A stretch of 64,000 nucleotides of DNA from Hippophae tibetana (GCA_037013495.1 JAZDXN010000026.1:1550001-1614000); one strand, 5' to 3'; counted from the first letter of the stretch, positions 1 to 12,784 are shown. Program-made: numbers and translations. Notes: a model not told the origin generated them from the letters alone.

Positions 1-80
1 ATCACTTACCAAGTGTTTAATGTTTTTGAAGCACCATTTTCATTTTACTTACTTATGGTTAATTCAATAGAGCTATAGAG
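1..80 (+). repeat. Partial monomer at left edge
   Basis: This is the last 80 bases of a monomer. It carries the D-like diagnostic gtgtttaatg but ends in caatagagctatagag, the same ending seen at 5450-5522, which also precedes a type 1 monomer. It shows the array extends leftward. Confidence 0.9.
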
Positions 81-94
81 GAGATATTGGTGCC

Positions 95-104
95 AACCTA
101 GGTT
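95..104. repeat. 10 bp palindrome AACCTAGGTT (AvrII core), conserved per monomer
   Basis: AACCTAGGTT equals its own reverse complement and contains CCTAGG. It lies at phase 15-24 of nearly every monomer. Many D monomers read aacataggtt instead (for example starts 19676, 21129, 25121, 26573, 36733, 38189, 46564, 54566), losing both palindrome and AvrII site. Whether it binds a protein is unknown. Confidence 0.85.
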
Positions 105-139
105 TGATTATTTATATTTTCAATCAATCCCTATTCTTC

Positions 140-173
140 AAAAAAAAATAAGAGAAGAGAAAAAGAAAGAGGA
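140..173 (+). repeat. Poly-A / polypurine tract, main length-variable site of the monomer
   Basis: A run of A (9 here), one T, then 24 purines (agagaagagaaaaagaaag-like). Across the array the A run varies from about 8 to 14 (14 at 16467, 37150 and 54981), and types 3, 4 and 8 lack the T. This tract explains most of the 359-369 bp spread of monomer length. Long purine tracts can stiffen or bend DNA and disfavour nucleosomes; that effect is inferred. Confidence 0.85.
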
Positions 174-267
174 TGTCGTTCATATGTTCAAAAACAAAAA
201 ATACATTTGGTAAATATGAGTTACAACTTTCAACGGAGATAACTTTTGACTCGGGTATCGAAACAAC

Positions 268-277
268 TATTATAATA
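268..277. repeat. AT-rich palindrome TATTATAATA
   Basis: A perfect 10 bp self-complementary sequence at phase 188-197, retained in almost all monomers of every type. It sits just after the conserved gactcgggtatcgaaac core, in the area where many hybrid monomers switch type. It looks like a TATA element but nothing supports promoter use. Confidence 0.7.
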
Positions 278-366
278 TATCAAATCGAAGCTCATATCAA
301 ATTACACAATATGTTTTGGTACTGCAAAGGAAAATCGTTTTTGTACCCAAATTACATTGTTTATAT

Positions 367-379
367 CACTTACCAAGTG
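367..379. repeat. Hyphenated dyad CACTT-acc-AAGTG
   Basis: Five-base arms with a three-base centre at phase 287-299. It is present in types 1, 3-6, 8-12, A, C and D. It is lost in B, 2 and 7 monomers, where the segment reads ccactttccgtg or ccattttccgtg. Confidence 0.75.
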
Positions 380-3300
380 TTTAAAGTTTTTGAAGCACCT
401 TTTTCATTTTACTTACTTATGGTTAATTCATAGAGTTATACAGGAGATATTGGTGCCAACCTAGGTTTGATTATTTATATTTTCAATCAATCCCTATTCT
501 TCAAAAAAAAAATAAGAGAAGAGAAAAAGAAAGAGGATGTCGTTCATATTTTCAAAAACAAAAAAACATTTGGTAAATATGAGTTACAACTTTCAACGGA
601 GATAACTTTTGACTCGGGTATTGAAACAACTATTATAATATATCAAATCGAAGCTGGTATCAAATTACATAATATGTTTTGGTCCCGTCAAAGAAAATCG
701 TTTTTGCTCACAAATTACATCGTTTACACCACTTTCCGTGTTTTAAAGTTTTTGACGCACCATTTTCAATTTACTTACTTCTGGTTTAATTCAATAGAGC
801 TATAGAGGAGATATTGGTGCCAACCTAGGTTTGATTATTAATATTTTCAATCAATCCCTATTCTTCAAAAAAAAAAGAGAAGAGAAAAAGAAAGAGAATG
901 TCGTTTACATTTTCAAAAATAAAAAAACATTTGGTAAATATGAGTTACAACTTTCAACGGAGATAACTTTTGACTCGGGTATCGAAAGCATTATTATAAT
1001 TTATCAAATCAAACTCGTATCAATTTACACAATATGTTTTGGCACTGCCAAGGAAAATCGTTTTTGTACCCAAATTACATTGTTTATATCACTTACCAAG
1101 TGTTTAAAGTTTTTGAAGCACCTTTTACATTTTACTTATTTCTGGTTAATTCATAGAGTTATACAGGAGATATTGGTGCCAACCTAGGATTGATTATTTA
1201 TATTTTCAATCAATCCCTATTCCTCAAAAAAAAAAAAGAGAAGAGAAAAAGAAAGAGGATGTCGTTCATATTTTCAAAAACAAAAAAACATTTGGTAAAT
1301 ATGAGTTACAACTTTCAACGGAGATAACTTTTGACTCGGGTATCGAAACAACTATTATAATATATCAAATCGAAGCTCATATCAAATTACACAATATGTT
1401 TTGTTACTGCAAAGGAAAATCGTTTTTGTACCCAAATTACATTGTTTATATCACTTACCAAGTGTTTAAAGTTTTTGAAGCACCTTTTTCATTTTACTTA
1501 CTTCTGGTTAATTCAATAGAGCTATACAGGAGATATTGGTGCCAACCTAGGTTTGATTATTTATATTTTCAATCAATCCCTATTCTTCAAAAAAAAAATA
1601 AGAGAAGATAAAAAGAAAGAGAATGTCGTTTACATTTTCAAAAATAAAAAAAAACATTTGGTAAATATGAGTTACAACTTTCAACGGACATAACTTTTGA
1701 CTCGGGTATCGAAACAACTATTATAATATATCAAATCGAAGCTCATATCAAATTACACAATATGTTTTGGTACTGCCATGGAAAATTCTTTTTGTACCCA
1801 AATTACATTGTTTATAACACTTACCAAGTGTTTAAAGTTTTTGAAGCACCTTTTTCATTTTACTTACTTATGGTTAATTCAATAGAGCTATAGAGGAGAT
1901 ATTGGTGCCAACCTAGGTTTGATTATTTATATTTTCAATCAATCCCTATTCTTCAAAAAAAAAATAAGAGAAGAGAAAAAGAAAGAGGATGTCGTTCATA
2001 TTTTCAAAAACAAAAAAAACATTTGGTAAATATGAGTTACAACTTTCAACGAAGATAACTTTTAACTCGGGTATCGAAACCACTATTATAATATATCAAA
2101 TCGAAGTCCGTATCAAATTACACAATATTTTGTAGTCCAATCAAAGGAAATCGTTTTGGTACCAAAATTACATCGTTTACATCACTTACCAAGTGTTTAA
2201 AGTTTTTGAAGCATCTTTTTCATTTTACTTACTTCTGGTTAATTCAATAGAGCTATACAGGAGATATTGGTGCCAACCTAGGTTTGATTATTTATATTTT
2301 CAATCAATCCCTATTCTTCAAAAAAAATAAGAGAAGAGAAAGAGAAAGAGGATGTCGTTTATATTTTCAAAAACAAAAAAACATTTGGTAAATATGAGTT
2401 ACAAATTTCCAGGAAGATAACTTTTGACTCGGGTATCGAAACCACTATTATAATATATCAAATCGAAGCTCGAATCAAATTACATAATATGTTTTGGTCC
2501 CGTCAAAGAAAATCGTTTTTGTACCCAAATTACATCATTTACACCATTTTCCGTGTGTTTAATATTTTTGACGCACCATTTTCAATTTACTTATTTCTGG
2601 TTAATTCATAGAGTTATACAGGAGATATTGGTGCCAACCTAGGTTTGATTATTTATATTTTCAATCAATCCCTATTCTTCAAAAAAAAAAGAGAAGAGAA
2701 AGGGAAAGAGGATGTCGTTTATATTTTCAAAAACAAAAAAACATTTGGTAAATATGAGTTACAAATTTCCAGGAAGATAACTTTAGACTCGGGGATCGAA
2801 ACCACTATTATAATATATCAAATCGAACCCCGTATCAAATTACACAATATGTTGTAGTCCAATCAAAGGAAATCGTTTTTGTACCCAAATTACATTGTTT
2901 ATATCACTTACCAAGTGTTTAAAGTTTTTGAAGCACCTTTATCATTTTACTTACTTCTGGTTAATTCAATAGATCTATACAGGAGATATTGGTGCCAACC
3001 TAGGTTTGATTATTTATATTTTCAATCAATCCCTATTCTTCAAAAAAAAATAAGAGAAGATAAAAAGAAAGAGAATGTCGTTTACATTTTCAAAAATTAA
3101 AAAACATTTGGTAAATATGAGTTACAACTTTTAACGGAGATAACTTTTGACTCGGGTATCGAAACAACTATTATAATATATCAAATCGAAGCTCGTATCA
3201 AATTACACAATATGTTTTGGTACTGCCAAGGAAAATCGTTTTTGTACCCAAATTACATCGTTTACATCACTTACCAAGTGTTTAAAGTTTTTGAAGCACC

Positions 3301-4434
3301 TTTTTCATTTTACTTACTTCTGGTTAATTCAATAGATCTATACAGGAGATATTGGTGCCAACCTAGGTTTGATTATTTATATTTTCAATGAATCCCTATT
3401 CTTCAAAAAAAAATAAGAGAAGAGAAAAAGAAAGAGAATGTCGTTTACATTTTCAAAAATAAAAAAACATTTGGTAAATATGAGTTACAACTTTCAACGG
3501 AGATAACTTTTGACTCGGGTATCGAAACAACTATTATAATATATCAAATCCAAGCTCGTATCAAATTACACAATATGTTTTCGTACTGCAAAGGAAAATC
3601 GTTTTTGGACCCAAATTACATTGTTTATATCACTTACCAAGTGTTTAAAGTTTTTGAAGCACCTTTTTTCATTTTACTTACTTCTGGTTAATTCAATAGA
3701 GCTATACCGGAGATATTGGTGCCAACCTAGGTTTGATTATTTATATTTTCAATCAATCCCTATTCTTCAAAAAAAAATAAGAGAAGAGAAAAAGAAAAAG
3801 AATGTCGTTTACATTTTAAAAAATTTAAAAAATTTGGTAAATATGAGTTACAACTTTCAACGGAGATAACTTTTGACTCGGGTATCGAAACAACTATTAT
3901 AATATATCAAATCGAAACTCGTATCAAATTACACAATATGTTTCGGTACTGCAAAGGAAAATCGTTTTTGTACCCAAATTACATTGTTTATATCACTTAC
4001 CAAGTGTTTAAAGTTTTTGAAGCACCTTTTTTATTTTACTTAGTTCTGGTTAATTCAATAGAGCTATACAGGAGATATTGGTGCCAACCTAGGTTTGATT
4101 ATTTATATTTTCAATCAATCTCTATTCTTCAAAAAAAAAATAAGAGAAGAGAAAAAGAAAGAGAATGTCGTTTACATTTTAAAAAATTTAAAAACATTTG
4201 GTAAATATGAGTTACAACTTTCAACGGAGATAACTTTTGACTCGGGTATCGAAACAAATATTATAATATATCAAATCGAAGCTCGTATCAAATTACACAA
4301 TATGTTTTCGTACTACAAAGGAAAATCGTTTTTGGACCCAAATTACATTGTTTATATCACTTACCAAGTGTTTAAAGTTTTTGAAGCACCTTTTTCATTT
4401 TACTTACTTATGGTTAATTCATAGAGTTATACAG

Positions 4435-5522
4435 GAGATATTGGTGCCAACCTAGGTTTGATTATTTATATTTTCAATCAATCCCTATTCTTCAAAAAAA
4501 AATAAGAGAAGAGAAAAAGAAAGAGGATGTCGTTCATATGTTCAAAAACAAAAAATACATTTGGTAAATATGAGTTACAACTTTCAACGGAGATAACTTT
4601 TGACTCGGGTATCGAAACAACTATTATAATATATCAAATCGAAGCTCATATCAAATTACACAATATGTTTTGGTACTGCAAAGGAAAATCGTTTTTGTAC
4701 CCAAATTACATTGTTTATATCACTTACCAAGTGTTTAAAGTTTTTGAAGCACCTTTTTCATTTTACTTACTTATGGTTAATTCATAGAGTTATACAGGAG
4801 ATATTGGTGCCAACCTAGGTTTGATTATTTATATTTTCAATCAATCCCTATTCTTCAAAAAAAAAATAAGAGAAGAGAAAAAGAAAGAGGATGTCGTTCA
4901 TATTTTCAAAAACAAAAAAACATTTGGTAAATATGAGTTACAACTTTCAACGGAGATAACTTTTGACTCGGGTATTGAAACAACTATTATAATATATCAA
5001 ATCGAAGCTGGTATCAAATTACATAATATGTTTTGGTCCCGTCAAAGAAAATCGTTTTTGCTCACAAATTACATCGTTTACACCACTTTCCGTGTTTTAA
5101 AGTTTTTGACGCACCATTTTCAATTTACTTACTTCTGGTTTAATTCAATAGAGCTATAGAGGAGATATTGGTGCCAACCTAGGTTTGATTATTAATATTT
5201 TCAATCAATCCCTATTCTTCAAAAAAAAAAGAGAAGAGAAAAAGAAAGAGAATGTCGTTTACATTTTCAAAAATAAAAAAACATTTGGTAAATATGAGTT
5301 ACAAATTTCCAGGAAGATAACTTTAGACTCGGGGATCGAAACCACTATTATAATATATCAAATCGAACCCCGTATCAAATTACACAATATGTTGTAGTCC
5401 AATCAAAGGAAATCGTTTTTGTACCCAAATTACATTGTTTATATCACTTACCAAGTGTTTAATGTTTTTGAAGCACCTTTTTCATTTTACTTACTTATGG
5501 TTAATTCAATAGAGCTATAGAG
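4435..5522 (+). repeat. Truncated 12-mer copy (types 1, 2, then hybrid)
   Basis: Starts are 4435 (1), 4798 (2) and 5162 (3/8 hybrid). The first ~870 bases match 81-950. The third monomer leaves the expected order, so types 4-7 and 9-12 are missing before type 1 restarts at 5523. This fits a large internal deletion by unequal exchange. Confidence 0.88.
5162..5522 (+). repeat. Hybrid monomer, type 3 to type 8 to left-edge-like end
   Basis: It starts as type 3 (gattattaat, aaaaaagagaagag). After gagttacaa near 5304 it becomes type 8 (atttccagg, ctcggggatc, cgaaccccg, ttgtagtcc). Near 5460 it ends like the monomer cut at the left edge (gtgtttaatg, agctatagag). Confidence 0.88.
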
Positions 5523-7336
5523 GAGATATTGGTGCCAACCTAGGTTTGATTATTTATATTTTCAATCAATCCCTATTCTTCAAAAAAAAATAAGAGAAGA
5601 GAAAAAGAAAGAGGATGTCGTTCATATGTTCAAAAACAAAAAATACATTTGGTAAATATGAGTTACAACTTTCAACGGAGATAACTTTTGACTCGGGTAT
5701 CGAAACAACTATTATAATATATCAAATCGAAGCTCATATCAAATTACACAATATGTTTTGGTACTGCAAAGGAAAATCGTTTTTGTACCCAAATTACATT
5801 GTTTATATCACTTACCAAGTGTTTAAAGTTTTTGAAGCACTTTTTTCATTTTACTTACTTATGGTTAATTCATAGAGTTATACAGGAGATATTGGTGCCA
5901 ACCTAGGTTTGATTATTTATATTTTCAATCAATCCCTATTCTTCAAAAAAAAAATAAGAGAAGAGAAAAAGAAAGAGGATGTCGTTCATATTTTCAAAAA
6001 CAAAAAAACATTTGGTAAATATGAGTTACAACTTTCAACGGAGATAACTTTTGACTCGGGTATTGAAACAACTATTATAATATATCAAATCGAAGCTGGT
6101 ATCAAATTACATAATATGTTTTGGTCCCGTCAAAGAAAATCGTTTATGCTCAAAAATTACATCGTTTACACCACTTTCCGTGTTTTAAAGTTTTTGACGC
6201 ACCATTTTCAATTTACTTACTTCTGGTTTAATTCAATAGAGCTATAGAGGAGATATTGGTCCCAACCTAGGTTTGATTATTAATAGTTTCAATCAATCCC
6301 TATTCTTCAAAAAAAAAAAGAGAAGAGAAAAAGAAAGAGAATGTCGTTTACATTTTCAAAAATAAAAAAACATTTGGTAAATATGAGTTACAACTTTCAA
6401 CGGAGATAACTTTTGACTCGGGTATCGAAAGCATTATTATAATTTATCAAATCAAACCCGTATCAATTTACACAATATGTTTTGGCACTGCCAAGGAAAA
6501 TCGTTTTTGTACCCAAATTACATTGTTTATATCACTTACCAAGTGTTTAAAGTTTTTGAAGCACCTTTTACATTTTACTTATTTCTGGTTAATTCATAGA
6601 GTTATACAGGAGATATTGGTGCCAACCTAGGATTGAATATTTATATTTTCAATCAATCCCTATTCCTCAAAAAAAAAAAGAGAAGAGAAAAAGAAAGAGG
6701 ATGTCGTTCATATTTTCAAAAACAAAAAAACATTTGGTAAATATGAGTTACAACTTTCAACGGAGATAACTTTTGACTCGGGTATCGAAACAACTATTAT
6801 AATATATCAAATCGAAGCTCATATCAAATTACACAATATGTTTTGGTACTGCAAAGGAAAATCGTTTTTGTACCCAAATTACATTGTTTATATCACTTAC
6901 CAAGTGTTTAAAGTTTTTGAAGCACCTTTTTCATTTTACTTACTTCTGGTTAATTCAATAGAGCTATACAGGAGATATTGGTGCCAACCTAGGTTTGATT
7001 ATTTATATTTTCAATCAATCCCTATTCTTCAAAAAAAAATAAGAGAAGATAAAAAGAAAGAGAATGTCGTTTACATTTTCAAAAATAAAAAAAAACATTT
7101 GGTAAATATGAGTTACAACTTTCAACGGACATAACTTTTGACTCGGGTATCGAAACAACTATTATAATATATCAAATCGAAGCTCATATCAAATTACACA
7201 ATATGTTTTGGTACTGCCATGGAAAATTCTTTTTGTACCCAAATTACATTGTTTATAACACTTACCAAGTGTTTAAAGTTTTTGAAGCACCTTTTTCATT
7301 TTACTTACTTATGGTTAATTCAATAGAGCTATACAG
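5523..7336 (+). repeat. 12-mer copy 3, first part (types 1-5)
   Basis: Starts are 5523 (1), 5886 (2), 6250 (3), 6610 (4) and 6972 (5). They parallel 81-1895 with an offset of about 5442. Private changes include ggtcccaacc and taatagtttc in 6250, and ggattgaatat in 6610. Confidence 0.88.
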
Positions 7337-8424
7337 GAGATATTGGTGCCAACCTAGGTTTGATTATTTATATTTTCAATCAATCCCTATTCTTCAAAAA
7401 AAAATAAGAGAAGAGAAAAAGAAAGAGAATGTCGTTTACATTTTCAAAAATAAAAAAACATTTGGTAAATATGAGTTACAACTTTCAACGGAGATAACTT
7501 TTGACTCGGGTATCGAAAGCATTATTATAATTTATCAAATCAAACCCGTATCAATTTACACAATATGTTTTGGCACTGCCAAGGAAAATCGTTTTTGTAC
7601 CCAAATTACATTGTTTATATCACTTACCAAGTGTTTAAAGTTTTTGAAGCACCTTTTACATTTTACTTATTTCTGGTTAATTCATAGAGTTATACAGGAG
7701 ATATTGGTGCCAACCTAGGATTGAATATTTATATTTTCAATCAATCCCTATTCCTCAAAAAAAAAAAGAGAAGAGAAAAAGAAAGAGGATGTCGTTCATA
7801 TTTTCAAAAACAAAAAAACATTTGGTAAATATGAGTTACAACTTTCAACGGAGATAACTTTTGACTCGGGTATCGAAACAACTATTATAATATATCAAAT
7901 CGAAGCTCATATCAAATTACACAATATGTTTTGGTACTGCAAAGGAAAATCGTTTTTGTACCCAAATTACATTGTTTATATCACTTACCAAGTGTTTAAA
8001 GTTTTTGAAGCACCTTTTTCATTTTACTTACTTCTGGTTAATTCAATAGAGCTATACAGGAGATATTGGTGCCAACCTAGGTTTGATTATTTATATTTTC
8101 AATCAATCCCTATTCTTCAAAAAAAAATAAGAGAAGATAAAAAGAAAGAGAATGTCGTTTACATTTTCAAAAATAAAAAAAAACATTTGGTAAATATGAG
8201 TTACAACTTTCAACGGACATAACTTTTGACTCGGGTATCGAAACAACTATTATAATATATCAAATCGAAGCTCATATCAAATTACACAATATGTTTTGGT
8301 ACTGCCATGGAAAATTCTTTTTGTACCCAAATTACATTGTTTATAACACTTACCAAGTGTTTAAAGTTTTTGAAGCACCTTTTTCATTTTACTTACTTAT
8401 GGTTAATTCAATAGAGCTATAGAG
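7337..8424 (+). repeat. Tandem duplicate of three monomers (3-4-5), 1088 bp
   Basis: Starts are 7337 (3), 7698 (4) and 8060 (5). The block repeats 6250-7336, including the private ggattgaatat change of 6610. The start of 7337 is not type 3 (gattatttat and a T in the purine tract), so the junction monomer is a hybrid. The shared private change shows this duplication is younger than HOR copy 3. Confidence 0.88.
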
Positions 8425-9153
8425 GAGATATTGGTGCCAACATAGGTTTGATTATTTATATTTTCAATCAATCCCTATTCTTCAAAAAAAAAAATAAGAG
8501 AAGAGAAAAAGAAAGAGGATGTCGTTCATATTTTCAAAAACAAAAAAAACATTTGGTAAATATGAGTTACAACTTTCAACGAAGATAACTTTTAACTCGG
8601 GTATCGAAACCACTATTATAATATATCAAATCGAAGTCCATATCAAATTACACAATATTTTGTAGTCCAATCAAAGGAAATCGTTTTGGTACCAAAATTA
8701 CATCGTTTACATCACTTACCAAGTGTTTAAAGTTTTTGAAGCATCTTTTTCGTTTTACTTACTTCTGGTTAATTCAATAGAGCTATACAGGAGATATTGG
8801 TGCCATCCTAGGTTTGATTATTTATATTTTCAATGAATCCCTATTCTTCAAAAAAAAATAAGAGAAGAGAAAGAGAAAGAGGATGTCGTTTATATTTTCA
8901 AAAACAAAAAAACATTTGGTAAATATGAGTTACAAATTTCCAGGAAGATAACTTTAGACTCGGGGATCGAAACCACTATTATAATATATCAAATCGAACC
9001 CCGTATCAAATTACACAATATGTTGTAGTCCAATCAAAGGAAATCGTTTTTGTACCCAAATTACATTGTTTATATCACTTACCAAGTGTTTAAAGTTTTT
9101 GAAGCACCTTTATCATTTTACTTACTTCTGGTTAATTCAATAGATCTATACAG
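8425..9153 (+). repeat. 12-mer copy 3 continued: type 6 and a 7/8 hybrid
   Basis: The monomer at 8425 is type 6 (tttaactcgg, ttggtacc) with cataggtttg at its start. The one at 8791 begins with agaaagagaaagagg as in type 7, then reads ctcggggatc and cgaaccccg as in type 8 and ends in the BglII-containing agatctatac of type 8. This places a crossover within tttccaggaagataacttt. Confidence 0.82.
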
Positions 9154-9878
9154 GAGATATTGGTGCCAACCTAGGTATGATTATTTATATTTTCAATCAA
9201 TCCCTATTCTTCAAAAAAAAAATAAGAGAAGAGAAAAAGAAAGAGAATGTCGTTTATATTTTCAAAAACAAAAAAACATTTGGTAAATATGAGTTACAAA
9301 TTTCCAGGAAGATAACTTTTGACTCGGGTATCGAAACCACTATTATAATATATCAAATCGAAGCTCGAATCAAATTACATAATATGTTTTGGTCCCGTCA
9401 AAGAAAATCGTTTTTGTACCCAAATTACATCATTTACACCATTTTCCGTGTGTTTAAAGTTTTTGACGCACCATTTTCAATTTACTTATTTCTGGTTAAT
9501 TCATAGAGTTATACAGGAGATATTGGTGCCAACCTAGGTTTGATTATTTATATTTTCAATCAATCCCTATTCTTCAAAAAAAAAAAGCGAAGAGAAAGGG
9601 AAAGAGGATGTCGTTTATATTTTCAAAAACAAAAAAACATTTGGTAAATATGAGTTACAAATTTCCAGGAAGATAACTTTAGACTCAGGGATCGAAACCA
9701 CTATTATAATATATCAAATCGAACCCCGTATCAAATTACACAATATGTTGTAGTCCAATCAAAGGAAATCGTTTTTGTACCCAAATTACATTGTTTATAT
9801 CACTTACCAAGTGTTTAAAGTTTTTGAAGCACCTTTATCATTTTACTTACTTCTGGTTAATTCAATAGATCTATACAG
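9154..9878 (+). repeat. Dimer 9/7 hybrid + 8, first copy
   Basis: The monomer at 9154 starts with ctaggtatgatt and aaaaagaaagagaatg, then becomes type 7 (tttccagg, gaagctcgaatc, gtcccgtc). The one at 9517 is type 8 with a private aagcgaagag. Confidence 0.82.
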
Positions 9879-10602
9879 GAGATATTGGTGCCAACCTAGG
9901 TATGATTATTTATATTTTCAATCAATCCCTATTCTTCAAAAAAAAAATAAGAGAAGAGAAAAAGAAAGAGAATGTCGTTTATATTTTCAAAAACAAAAAA
10001 ACATTTGGTAAATATGAGTTACAAATTTCCAGGAAGATAACTTTTGACTCGGGTATCGAAACCACTATTATAATATATCAAATCGAAGCTCGAATCAAAT
10101 TACATAATATGTTTTGGTCCCGTCAAAGAAAATCGTTTTTGTACCCAAATTACATCATTTACACCATTTTCCGTGTGTTTAATGTTTTTGACGCACCATT
10201 TTCAATTTACTTATTTCTGGTTAATTCATAGAGTTATACAGGAGATATTGGTGCCAACCTAGGTTTGATTATTTATATTTTCAATCAATCCCTATTCTTC
10301 AAAAAAAAAAGAGAAGAGAAAGGGAAAGAGGATGTCGTTTATATTTTCAAAAACAAAAAAACATTTGGTAAATATGAGTTACAAATTTCCAGGAAGATAA
10401 CTTTAGACTCGGGGATCGAAACCACTATTATAATATATCAAATCGAACCCCGTATCAAATTACACAATATGTTGTAGTCCAATCAAAGGAAATCGTTTTT
10501 GTACCCAAATTACATTGTTTATATCACTTACCAAGTGTTTAAAGTTTTTGAAGCACCTTTATCATTTTACTTACTTCTGGTTAATTCAATAGATCTATAC
10601 AG
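9879..10602 (+). repeat. Dimer 9/7 hybrid + 8, second copy
   Basis: Starts are 9879 and 10242. It repeats the preceding 725 bp dimer, including the ctaggtatgatt diagnostic. This is a local two-monomer tandem duplication. Confidence 0.82.
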
Positions 10603-12784
10603 GAGATATTGGTGCCAACCTAGGTATGATTATTTATATTTTCAATCAATCCATATTCTTCAAAAAAAAAATAAGAGAAGAGAAAAAGAAAGAGAATGTC
10701 GTTTACATTTTCAAAAATTAAAAAACATTTGGTAAATATGAGTTACAACTTTTAACGGAGATAACTTTTGACACGGGTATCGAAACAACTATTATAATAT
10801 ATCAAATCGAAGCTCGTATCAAATTACACAATATGTTTTGGTACTGCCAAGGAAAATCGTTTTTGTACCCAAATTACATCGTTTACATCACTTACCAAGT
10901 GTTTAAAGTTTTTGAAGCACCTTTTTCATTTTACTTACTTCTGGTTAATTCAATAGATCTATACAGGAGATATTGGTGCCAACCTAGGTTTGATTATTTA
11001 TATTTTCAATGAATCCCTATTCTTTAAAAAAAATAAGAGAAGAGAAAAAGAAAGAGAATGTCGTTTACATTTTCAAAAATAAAAAAACATTTGGTAAATA
11101 TGAGTTACAACTTTCAACGGAGATAACTTTTGACTCGGGTATCGAAACAACTATTATAATATATCAAATCCAAGCTCGTATCAAATTACACAATATGTTT
11201 TCGTACTGCAAAGGAAAATCGTTTTTGGACCCAAATTACATTGTTTATATCACTTACCAAGTGTTTAAAGTTTTTGAAGCACCTTTTTTCATTTTACTTA
11301 CTTCTGGTTAATTCAATAGAGCTATACCGGAGATATTGGTGCCAACCTAGGTTTGATTATTTATATTTTCAATCAATCCCTATTCTTCAAAAAAAAAATA
11401 AGAGAAGAGAAAAAGAAAAACAATGTCGTTTACATTTTAAAAAATTTAAAACATTTGGTAAATATGAGTTACAACTTTCAACGGAGATAACTTTTGACTC
11501 GGGTATCGAAACAACTATTATAATATATCAAATCGAAGCTCGTATCAAATTACACAATATGTTTTGGTACTGCCAAGGAAAATCGTTTTTGTACCCAAAT
11601 TACATCGTTTACATCACTTACCAAGTGTTTAAAATTTTTGAAGCACCTTTTTCATTTTACTTACTTCTGGTTAATTCAATAGATCTATACAGGAGATATT
11701 GGTGCCAACCTAGGTTTGATTATTTATATTTTCAATGAATCCCTATTCTTCAAAAAAAAATAAGAGAAGAGAAAAAGAAAGAGAATGTCGTTTACATTTG
11801 CAAAAATAAAAAAACATTTGGTAAATATGAGTTACAACTTTCAACGGAGATAACTTTTGACTCGGGTATCGAAACAACTATTATAATATATCAAATCCAA
11901 GCTCGTATCAAATTACACAATATGTTTTCGTACTGCAAAGGAAAATCGTTTTTGGACCCAAATTACATTGTTTATATCACTTACCAAGTGTTTAAAGTTT
12001 TTGAAGCACCTTTTTTCATTTTACTTACTTCTGGTTAATTCAATAGAGCTATACCGGAGATATTGGTGCCAACCTAGGTTTGATTATTTATATTTTCAAT
12101 CAATCCCTATTCTTCAAAAAAAAAATAAGAGAAGAGAAAAAGAAAAAGAATGTCGTTTACATTTTAAAAAATTTTAAAAATTTGGTAAATATGAGTTACA
12201 ACTTTCAACGGAGATAACTTTTGACTCGGGTATCGAAACAACTATTATAATATATCAAATCGAAACTCGTATCAAATTACACAATATGTTTCGGTACTGC
12301 AAAGGAAAATCGTTTTTGTACCCAAATTACATTGTTTATATCACTTACCAAGTGTTTAAAGTTTTTGAAGCACCTTTTTTATTTTACTTACTTCTGGTTA
12401 ATTCAATAGAGCTATACAGGAGATATTGGTGCCAACCTAGGTTTGATTATTTATATTTTCAATCAATCTCTATTCTTCAAAAAAAAAATAAGAGAAGAGA
12501 AAAAGAAAGAGAATGTCGTTTACATTTTAAAAAATTTAAAAACATTTGGTAAATATGAGTTACAACTTTCAACGGAGATAACTTTTGACTCGGGTATCGA
12601 AACAACTATTATAATATATCAAATCGAAGCTCGTATCAAATTACATAATATGTTTTCGTACTGCAAAGGAAAATCCTTTTTGGACCCAAATTACATTGTT
12701 TATATCACTTACCAAGTGTTTAAAGTTTTTGAAGCACCTTTTTTCATTTTACTTACTTCTGGTTAATTCAATAGAGCTATACCG
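10603..12784 (+). repeat. 12-mer types 9, 10, 11/9, 10, 11, 12/10
   Basis: Starts are 10603 (9), 10967 (10), 11330 (11/9 hybrid), 11693 (10), 12057 (11) and 12420 (12 with a type 10 end, ctataccgg). The 11/9 hybrid (aaaaacaatg, then gccaaggaaaatcg and agatctatac) makes types 10-11 occur twice. Confidence 0.83.

Larger units (their letters stand above)
81..443 (+). repeat. Reference monomer (12-mer type 1)
   Basis: A 363 bp unit used here to define phase. In order it holds the start motif gagatattgg (phase 1), a 10 bp palindrome (15-24), a T-rich stretch, a poly-A/purine tract (60-93), a second A-rich stretch, a well conserved core around gactcgggtatcgaaac (about 155-206), an AT-rich palindrome (188-197), a pyrimidine/purine mixed segment with tgtacccaaattac, and a short hyphenated dyad (287-299). 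It resembles the D type of the four-mer array (catatgttc, gaagctcatatc), suggesting D descends from type 1. Near-identical copies start at 4435 and 5523. Confidence 0.9.
81..4434 (+). repeat. 12-monomer HOR, complete copy (types 1-12, 4354 bp)
   Basis: Monomer starts are 81 (1), 444 (2), 808 (3), 1167 (4), 1530 (5), 1896 (6), 2261 (7), 2622 (8), 2983 (9), 3346 (10), 3710 (11) and 4072 (12). At 4435 type 1 begins again and the first ~870 bases repeat with almost no change, so the period is 4354 bp. Diagnostics: 2 gaagctgg and gtcccgtc; 3 gaaagcatta; 4 ctaggattg; 5 caacggacat and gccatgg; 6 tttaactcgg and ttggtacc; 7 tttccagg with gtcccgtc; 8 ctcggggatc and ttgtagtcc; 9 cttttaacgg; 10 caatgaatcc and atccaagc; 11 gaaactcg with ttcggtac; 12 aatctctatt with tttggaccc. 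Confidence 0.9.

Noticed and set aside
250-264. Possible CENP-B box, since gactcgggtatcgaaac holds CGGG and, on the other strand, TTCG.
   Set aside because: A CENP-B box needs TTCG and CGGG on the same strand with fixed spacing and a central A. Here they are on opposite strands and the spacing does not fit.
268-282. TATA-like promoter (tattataatatat).
   Set aside because: It occurs in every monomer of an AT-rich repeat with no gene downstream and no other promoter element. Satellite transcription is possible but not visible.
81-443. Monomer as an old dimer of two ~181 bp halves.
   Set aside because: Comparing the two halves by eye gave only short matches such as ggagata at unequal spacing. 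A formal self-alignment would decide.
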